DNA from: Anaerolineae bacterium
GTDB taxonomy: Bacteria; Chloroflexota; Anaerolineae; 4572-78; J111
Assembly (NCBI GenBank): GCA_022071955.1
Contig: JAJVIM010000039.1
Location: 62,001-126,000, forward strand
Length of the DNA stretch: 64,000 bases
Direction: 5' to 3'
The position numbers and the translations under genes were made by a program. Numbering within the stretch: position 1 is the first letter of the stretch; the number at the start of each line of letters is the position of its first letter. Shown piece after piece: positions 59,470-64,000 of this stretch. The notes below the pieces were generated by a model, which did not search any database, had not been told where the DNA came from, and was given only the letters and a program-made list of their open reading frames with translations.

Positions 59470-59784
59470 TTATTTCGGTTCGCCTTTGTAGGTGCCGCGC
59501 TCCTCATCAAGATCGTAGTCCCAGTAGCCGGGGCCTTCGGAGAAGTAGGCTGCGTTGCGGGCGGTGTCGGCTTCGTATTCTTCCGGCACGTCTTCTTCCG
59601 GGAAGATGGCTTCTGGCGGGCAAACCGGCACACATGCACCACAATCAATGCAGGTGTCGGGGTCAATAAAGAAAAGGTCGTTCCAATCGGGATCATTGGT
59701 TGGACCGGGAATAATGCAATCGACCGGGCAGACTTCTACACAGTCACCTTCGCGGGTGCATAAGGCAGTAATAGTATGTGTCAT
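59470..59784 (-). CDS. 7Fe-type ferredoxin
   Basis: This 104-residue ferredoxin is similar to FdxA. The N-terminal half has C9, then DCVEVCPVDC, the arrangement for a [3Fe-4S] or [4Fe-4S] cluster; the second has CIDCGACVPVCP, a canonical [4Fe-4S] motif. An acidic C-terminal tail (EEDVPEEYEADT) follows. It carries one electron at low potential in the cytoplasm. It has its own promoter and terminator. Confidence 0.93.
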   Translation of the reverse strand: MTHTITALCTREGDCVEVCPVDCIIPGPTNDPDWNDLFFIDPDTCIDCGACVPVCPPEAIFPEEDVPEEYEADTARNAAYFSEGPGYWDYDLDEERGTYKGEPK

Positions 59785-59852
59785 TTAAGAGCCTCCTAAA
59801 TTTGATTATTGGATTGATAAGCCAAGATATTTTTACGGTGAAGGACGTTTCC

Positions 59853-59881
59853 ATTTTAGCCCTAACACCTTGAATTGTCAA
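59853..59881 (-). promoter_or_regulatory. Promoter of the ferredoxin gene
   Basis: The minus strand reads TTGACA (59881-59876), 17 nt, TAAAAT (59858-59853), about 70 nt before the start codon. AGGAGG precedes the ATG. Confidence 0.75.
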
Positions 59882-59984
59882 TAAAATTCCGATGCGCAAT
59901 CGCGCATCCATACCTGACTATAGCGGAAGAGAGGAGGCTTAGCCAGTAACAAATGTCACTAATTATACTGACAAACGACACGTT

Positions 59985-60341
59985 TCACCGGCCAAAACGG
60001 CTGGTCACCCGGCCCAAAATATGGCCGGCGGGAACTGCGCCAAAAACGCGGCTGTCGGTGCTTTCCTGTGGGTTATCGCCCTGCAAAATGTAGTCACCGC
60101 GGTCGGTATCGGTGATAACCCGTTTGATCAGCCGAACGGTGGGCCGAAGGGGGTGGCGGGCAATAACAATATCGCCGGGTTGAGGCGGGCTGTGACGGTA
60201 GGCGTGGGGGTCTACCAGCACTTCGTCGGTGGGTTTGAGCAGAGGCAACATAGAATTGCCGGTAACTCTGAATCGCCGGCGTCGCCGCAGCAGCCACAGC
60301 AAAAATTCTTTATAACCGGCCGGTTTGAGGGGTGTGGTCAT
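59985..60341 (-). CDS. sodX: Nickel SOD maturation protease, signal-peptidase-like (SodX)
   Basis: This 118-residue S26-family peptidase has box B VTGNSMLPLLKPTDEVLVD with the catalytic Ser, the lysine box VRLIKRVI and the C-terminal GDNPQESTDSRVFGAVP. No N-terminal membrane helix is present, unlike standard signal peptidases. This agrees with the NiSOD maturation protease family, which removes the propeptide. Directly downstream of sodN in the same direction, the assignment is firm from context. TTG 60353 is a possible upstream start. Confidence 0.88.
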   Translation of the reverse strand: MTTPLKPAGYKEFLLWLLRRRRRFRVTGNSMLPLLKPTDEVLVDPHAYRHSPPQPGDIVIARHPLRPTVRLIKRVITDTDRGDYILQGDNPQESTDSRVFGAVPAGHILGRVTSRFGR

Positions 60342-60351
60342 GGTGGATAAC

Positions 60352-60381
60352 AAAAGAGAAGGCGGCAGATGCCGCCTTCTC
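60352..60381 (-). terminator. Intercistronic hairpin between sodN and sodX
   Basis: A 12-bp stem (GAGAAGGCGGCA, 60356-60367, with 60370-60381) is followed on the minus strand by a short T-run. It lies after the sodN stop and before sodX, so it probably works as a leaky terminator or mRNA stabiliser giving more sodN than sodX. Confidence 0.8.
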
Positions 60382-60406
60382 CAACAAATGTGAGCAGTAG
60401 TGAAAA

Positions 60407-60880
60407 TTATGCGGCGGTGTACCAGGCCACGCTGCGGTTTTTGGTGGCCCAGAAAATGTTGTGGATATTTTCAATCGCTGCCATCAGCCCTTCGGCGTCG
60501 GCCAGGCTGACGCCAACCTTTGCCGCCGAGCACAGTTTGGCGGCTTTCCAGAAGGTATCGTGCAGGTCCGGGTATTTTTCCAGATGGACGGGTTTAAAGT
60601 AATCGGTCCACAACACCAGTAGTTCGGTTTTGGCCAGGTGGGCCTGCTCTTCTTTAATGGCAATGTAGCGAGACATAGTGTTATGGTAGGCAGCCATCGC
60701 TTCGGCATTGCCGGGATCGGGCGGCTGGAGCGCCAAAATTTTCTTGGTCATCGACAGCACGGCTTCGGCGGCAATCCGGGCCGAGGCTGGATCATACACG
60801 CCACAGGGGCCATCGCAGTGAGCTTCTACTTCCGCAGCCGGAAAATAAGCTTTAATTTTGGCAGTCACTTGGTTTAACAT
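60407..60880 (-). CDS. sodN: Nickel superoxide dismutase
   Basis: This 157-residue precursor has the nickel hook HCDGPCGVY after a 20-residue propeptide (ending AAEVEA). After cleavage, His21 (new residue 1), Cys22 and Cys26 bind Ni. The rest matches the four-helix NiSOD fold (HNTMSRYIAIKEEQAHLAK, LWTDYFKPVHLEKYPDLH, TFWKAAKLCSAAK). The enzyme dismutates superoxide to oxygen and peroxide, in the cytoplasm. It has a perfect consensus promoter about 100 nt upstream. Confidence 0.96.
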   Translation of the reverse strand: MLNQVTAKIKAYFPAAEVEAHCDGPCGVYDPASARIAAEAVLSMTKKILALQPPDPGNAEAMAAYHNTMSRYIAIKEEQAHLAKTELLVLWTDYFKPVHLEKYPDLHDTFWKAAKLCSAAKVGVSLADAEGLMAAIENIHNIFWATKNRSVAWYTAA

Positions 60881-60979
60881 GGGTTTAGCCTTTCCTCTTT
60901 AATTATATATTTTTTGGCACAGCTGGTTGGGCTTTAGCAAGCTCAATTAAACACTGGAGAAGAACTGACAACACTGGGG

Positions 60980-61008
60980 ATTATAAACAGCCCCAATTGC
61001 GATGTCAA
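60980..61008 (-). promoter_or_regulatory. Consensus promoter of sodN
   Basis: The minus strand reads TTGACA (61008-61003), 17 nt, TATAAT (60985-60980), a perfect sigma-70-type match, back to back with the promoter of the zinc-ribbon gene. No known metal-responsive operator could be identified by eye. Confidence 0.88.
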
Positions 61009-61042
61009 GGAATTTTCTAATTTTGCTTAAATTCTGTATCAA

Positions 61043-61071
61043 TTGACGAGATGCCCCGGCTAAAGTAAAAT
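61043..61071 (+). promoter_or_regulatory. Promoter of the zinc-ribbon gene
   Basis: TTGACG (61043-61048), 17 nt and TAAAAT (61066-61071) lie 29 nt before the TTG start. Confidence 0.75.
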
Positions 61072-61099
61072 CTCGTTTAGCTGATTAAGGAGGCTCGCT

Positions 61100-61393
61100 T
61101 TGATACATCACTCTTGTTTTAAGTGTAAACGTCGCTTTGAACTCGACCCGGTATTTGTTGGTTTTGAGTTAAGCAAATTGAAAAAGAAACGCCCCAGCCA
61201 CTACCAGGCCGTGTGTCCCGCCTGCCGGGCGGTGAACAAGGTTTCGGTGCAGGCCATGCAGCCGGAACTGGACGCGGTGGAAGACGAAATTAAAAAAATG
61301 ATGGCCGAGTATGAAGAAAGCAAAGCCCAGGCCAAAGCAGAGGCCCGGGCCAGAGCCGAAGCCAAAAAAGCTGAAAGCCAAGAAAAGCAGTAG
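61100..61393 (+). CDS. Small zinc-ribbon protein with charged coiled-coil tail
   Basis: This 97-residue protein has two cysteine pairs (CFKC and CPAC) separated by about 30 residues, forming a likely zinc ribbon, and a highly charged helical tail rich in E, K, A and R (about 58-97). AAGGAGG, 7 nt before TTG, justifies the start. The function is unknown; nucleic-acid or protein binding is possible. Confidence 0.82.
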   Translation: MIHHSCFKCKRRFELDPVFVGFELSKLKKKRPSHYQAVCPACRAVNKVSVQAMQPELDAVEDEIKKMMAEYEESKAQAKAEARARAEAKKAESQEKQ

Positions 61394-61488
61394 ACTCGCT
61401 GGTAGAACGGTGTTAAAACGCGGATCGCCCGGGTTGAGCATATTGCGGTTTAGCCCGGCGCATCCGCGTTTGATTTGCGGGGGGACGG

Positions 61489-62634
61489 ATGACCTTTGAT
61501 TTAACCACGATTGAGAAGTTAGTTATCCAAATTCACGCAACGCCGCCCCGGGTGGTCATCAATTTTGCCGGGGCCGGCGCGCAGGCGCTGGCCTGGCTGC
61601 ACAGCGTGGGCGGCTCATCCCGAACGGTGTTGGAAGCAACGGATTGTTATGCAGCTCCGTCGGTGACGGGATTGATTGGCTTTGAGCCGGAGCATTTCGC
61701 CTCGTCGGAGGTGGCCCGGGCGCTGGCTACCCAGGCGTTTATCCGGGCCGGCGCGTTGACCGAACCCGGCGCGCCTGTGGCGGGTGTGGGCTGCAGCGCA
61801 ACCATCGCTACAGACCGCATCAAACGCGGCGAGCATCGGGCCTGCGTGGCGGTGTGCGATGCCAACGGTATAACAACCTGCTCGGTAACGCTGGCTAAAG
61901 GGGCGCGCACCCGCGTTGAAGAAGAAACGCTGATCAGCCTGATCATTTTGCGGGCAGTGGCCCGCGCCTGCGGCCTGGCTAACCTGCCGGAACTGCCGCT
62001 GCTGCCCCCCGAACGAGCCGCTATCCATACCGACCCCATCGGCTTGCTGCCGCGCCTGGTTAACGGCGAATTTGCGCTGCTCACCGCCTGGCCCAACGGG
62101 GCGCTGATCCCGGCCAAACAGCAGCCTGACGTGGCCATTTTATCCGGCGCGTTCAACCCGCTGCACAACGGTCATCGCCAGTTGGCGGCTGTTGCCGCCG
62201 ATTGGTTGGGGCAGCCGGTTTATTTTGAACTGCCACTGGTCAACGCCGGCAAACCAGCCATCGACCCGGCTGAAACCGAGCGCCGGCTGCTTCAGTTTCA
62301 AAATGGTGCCCCGATTTTTTTAACAACCGCGCCGTTATTTGGCCAAAAGGCGCGGCTGTTTCCACACAGCGTGTTTGTGATCGGTGTTGATACCGCCGCC
62401 CGGCTCATCGAACCGCGCTTTTATCAAAACAGCCATGCCAATATGCTGGCCTCGCTGGCCGAAATTCGGCGGGCAGGTTGCCGTTTTTTAGTCGCCGGCC
62501 GGCTTCAGGGCGACCACTTTTTGACGTTAGGCGATTTATTGCTGCCGGCGGGGTTTCACGAGCTGTTTGAGCAGGTCCCGGAGCACGCGTTTCGGGCCGA
62601 TGTCTCGTCTACAGAAATCCGGCAGGCGAATTAA
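61489..62634 (+). CDS. CinA-like amidase domain fused to NadD-like nucleotidylyltransferase
   Basis: This is a 381-residue two-domain protein. The N-terminal part (about 1-200) resembles the CinA C-terminal nicotinamide-nucleotide amidase fold: GGSSRTVLEATDCYA, ASSEVARALATQAF, AGVGCSATIATDRIKRGEHR. The C-terminal part (about 213-381) has the HxGH signature ILSGAFNPLHNGHRQLA and the SSTEIR motif of NMN/NaMN adenylyltransferases. Such a fusion could join NMN deamidation with adenylation in NAD recycling. A candidate alternative is a cytidylyltransferase-like enzyme of other specificity. The ATG follows GGGGGACGG. Confidence 0.82.
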   Translation: MTFDLTTIEKLVIQIHATPPRVVINFAGAGAQALAWLHSVGGSSRTVLEATDCYAAPSVTGLIGFEPEHFASSEVARALATQAFIRAGALTEPGAPVAGVGCSATIATDRIKRGEHRACVAVCDANGITTCSVTLAKGARTRVEEETLISLIILRAVARACGLANLPELPLLPPERAAIHTDPIGLLPRLVNGEFALLTAWPNGALIPAKQQPDVAILSGAFNPLHNGHRQLAAVAADWLGQPVYFELPLVNAGKPAIDPAETERRLLQFQNGAPIFLTTAPLFGQKARLFPHSVFVIGVDTAARLIEPRFYQNSHANMLASLAEIRRAGCRFLVAGRLQGDHFLTLGDLLLPAGFHELFEQVPEHAFRADVSSTEIRQAN

Positions 62635-62665
62635 ACGAAGTTGGCTAATTTTCACCTGTTTTAAC

Positions 62666-62694
62666 TTGGCAAGGGCCAAAAATTATGGTAAATT
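62666..62694 (+). promoter_or_regulatory. Promoter of the cold-shock gene
   Basis: TTGGCA (62666-62671), 17 nt and TAAATT (62689-62694) are followed by a leader of about 70 nt with a strong AAAGGAGG near 62752-62759. Confidence 0.65.
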
Positions 62695-62769
62695 GAAGGG
62701 CGTCGTTGGCAGTCGTTCTTTGTAGAACGTTTTGGCTCGATTAAAACGCAAGAAAGGAGGTAACTAATC

Positions 62770-62985
62770 GTGGCAGAACGAGAGGTGGGTACAGTCAAGT
62801 GGTTTAATAACACCAAAGGCTTTGGCTTTATTACCCGCGGCGATGACGCCCCTGATATCTTCGTCCATTACAGCGCTATCCGTGGTGACGGTTACCGCAG
62901 CCTGGAAGAAGGTCAACGTGTGGAATTTACCGTGGTTGATGGCCAAAAAGGCTTACAAGCCCAGGATGTAATGGTTATCAACTAA
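62770..62985 (+). CDS. Cold-shock-domain RNA chaperone (CspA family)
   Basis: This 71-residue single OB-fold protein has RNP1 [11 protein letters not shown]2 IFVHYSAI and the opening [14 protein letters not shown]. It binds single-stranded RNA and DNA. It starts with GTG, supported by AAAGGAGG. A terminator directly follows. Confidence 0.96.
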   Translation: MAEREVGTVKWFNNTKGFGFITRGDDAPDIFVHYSAIRGDGYRSLEEGQRVEFTVVDGQKGLQAQDVMVIN

Positions 62986-63009
62986 TTTGAAAAATCCATT
63001 ATGATGCCT

Positions 63010-63041
63010 AAAGGTGCAACTGCCCGGTTGCACCTTTTTTT
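63010..63041 (+). terminator. Intrinsic terminator of the cold-shock gene
   Basis: An 11-bp stem (AAAGGTGCAAC, 63010-63020, with 63027-63037) has a 6-nt loop and ends in a seven-T run. Confidence 0.93.
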
Positions 63042-64000
63042 ATTGGCCGGCCAGCACCGCCTGAATCAGGCCGCGTTTGCCGTTTACCCGCCAGGCCGGG
63101 TCAACGCCATCTAACGCTTCGGCCTGGCCGGGCTGCAAACCAATCACCGGGTCGGATTTCATGGTGCGCAGCGAAACCAGCGGCGCGGGGAAATAGTTGA
63201 TAACGTTTTGGGCCAGCGCTGCCGCCGGCCAGCGGTGATCACCAAGCAGACGGCGGTAGTTGGCATCGCCTTTCACCACCACCAGCCGGGCCTGGGCCAG
63301 TTGGCGGCGCAGGTTGGGCGGCAACTCCCAGAAAAATTGAGGGCCGTTCCAAAAAATGTCGTCGTGCAGCGGCAGACGGCCGCTTTGGCGGTAGCTTGCC
63401 AGCCGCTGCCCCAGCGCCGCCAGATCGGCCTCAGCCCGCTGCTGAATCAGGCCGATGGTCCAATCCACGTCGGTTGGGGTGGCGTCTGAAACGTAGGTGG
63501 GGTGAAATTTAACGTGCAGCGTTATCTGGCTGCTCCAGCCAAAGCGCAGCAGAAAATCGGCCAGCGCCAGATCGAGCAGCAGTTCGGTGCCGGAGTTATC
63601 GGCAATAAAATCAACCCGCCCGCCGGTTGGGGCAAGATGGGCCAGCACTGCCTCGGTATCGTCTACCAGCAGATTGGCCTGTTCCCGCTCAATGGCAATT
63701 TGCCGGCCGGCATCTTGTGCCACTTGGTTGTAGCTCAAATCAACCCGATTTCCCCAAACCGCGTGGTGCAGCAGCGCCCTGAAACTATCCGCGGTGTTAT
63801 CGGCAGAGTGGGCCAGCGCCAGCCGCAGCACCTGCCACGGCGCAGGCTCAGCCAGTTCGGCCTGTTTGCGGGGTAAAAACGGGTCGATGCCCTGCCAGCG
63901 GGCCACGGCGGGGTCGTCGCTGCCAAAATAGCCGGTGGTTTCCAGCAGCCGGCGATAGAAGAACACCTCGGCGAAAAACCAGGGGATATTGAGCCAGCTT
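63040..64000 (-). CDS. DUF89/ARMT1-like damage-control phosphatase (partial)
   Basis: The frame runs off the window end, so the N-terminus is missing; a GTG at 63966 is internal, since the frame continues upstream with IPWFFAEVFFYRR, a conserved family stretch. The visible part has FIADNSGTELLLDLALADFLL (metal-binding Asp and Asn) and VVVKGDANYRRLLGD, both diagnostic of DUF89 metal-dependent phosphatases. Known members hydrolyse sugar phosphates and damaged phosphometabolites. The 3' end touches the cold-shock terminator. Confidence 0.92.
   Translation of the reverse strand, partial: SWLNIPWFFAEVFFYRRLLETTGYFGSDDPAVARWQGIDPFLPRKQAELAEPAPWQVLRLALAHSADNTADSFRALLHHAVWGNRVDLSYNQVAQDAGRQIAIEREQANLLVDDTEAVLAHLAPTGGRVDFIADNSGTELLLDLALADFLLRFGWSSQITLHVKFHPTYVSDATPTDVDWTIGLIQQRAEADLAALGQRLASYRQSGRLPLHDDIFWNGPQFFWELPPNLRRQLAQARLVVVKGDANYRRLLGDHRWPAAALAQNVINYFPAPLVSLRTMKSDPVIGLQPGQAEALDGVDPAWRVNGKRGLIQAVLAGQ

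Overview
The window looks like a high-GC chromosomal segment of a Chloroflexota bacterium, most like Anaerolineae or a related class. This is inferred from gene content, not from a marker gene. The content includes WXG100/FtsK-type secretion genes outside Actinobacteria and Firmicutes, many VWA, FHA and BatA-like proteins, Pro/Thr-rich stalks, polytopic glycosyltransferases, a nickel superoxide dismutase, and abundant palindromic intergenic repeats. No rRNA, tRNA, CRISPR array, transposase or phage gene was seen. About 50 protein genes are supported.

Layout. 0-5.4 kb: a proline/glutamine-rich membrane protein, a GT39-like glycosyltransferase and a multi-GAF sensor histidine kinase. 5.5-11.4 kb: a complete seven-gene mrp Na+/H+ antiporter operon ending in a terminator. 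11.7-17.3 kb: plsX, fabF, a NERD-like membrane protein and a YfhO-like protein carrying two in-frame repeat-derived insertions. 17.2-19.0 kb (minus): acyl-CoA ligase. 19.4-20.7 kb: HtrA-type lipoprotein protease. 20.7-23.4 kb (minus): a putative deglycation operon (dehydrogenase, low-molecular-weight phosphatase, fructosamine-kinase relative, YCII-like protein). 23.9-30.5 kb: DUF58 / BatA-VWA / VWA / MoxR cluster. 30.5-34.2 kb: minimal zincin, SUI1 protein, two tandem paralogues of an unrecognised exported domain, and aat.

34.2-57.1 kb is the most interesting region: a type VII (ESX/Ess)-like secretion locus of unusual design. A consensus promoter drives four small helical ESX-type proteins. 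They are followed by a convergent pseudokinase with a zinc-ribbon and a C-terminal membrane anchor, and by a 2931-residue EccC/EssC-like protein with seven P-loop ATPase domains arranged as three catalytic/degenerate pairs plus one. Next come a fusion of a putative YukD/EsaB-like domain with FHA, a WXG100 protein with a 300-residue glycine-rich tail, an unknown protein, a methyltransferase, two VWA-TM-FHA receptors, a membrane protein, and a PP2C phosphatase whose ectodomain resembles that membrane protein. EccB, EccD, EccE, mycosin, EsaA and EssA are not visible. The inferred design is secretion of WXG100 substrates by the seven-domain motor, with FHA/PP2C/pseudokinase parts coupling extracytoplasmic VWA domains to cytoplasmic phospho-signalling.

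57.1-60.9 kb (minus): fumarase, PIG-L deacetylase, 7Fe-type ferredoxin, and a sodN-sodX pair (nickel SOD and its maturation protease) with a consensus promoter and an intercistronic hairpin. 61.1-63.0 kb (plus): a zinc-ribbon protein, a CinA-like/NadD-like fusion and a cold-shock protein. The window ends inside a DUF89 gene (minus). Six copies of a compound hairpin repeat, each with a different but self-complementary core, lie between genes, mostly in the VWA and secretion clusters.
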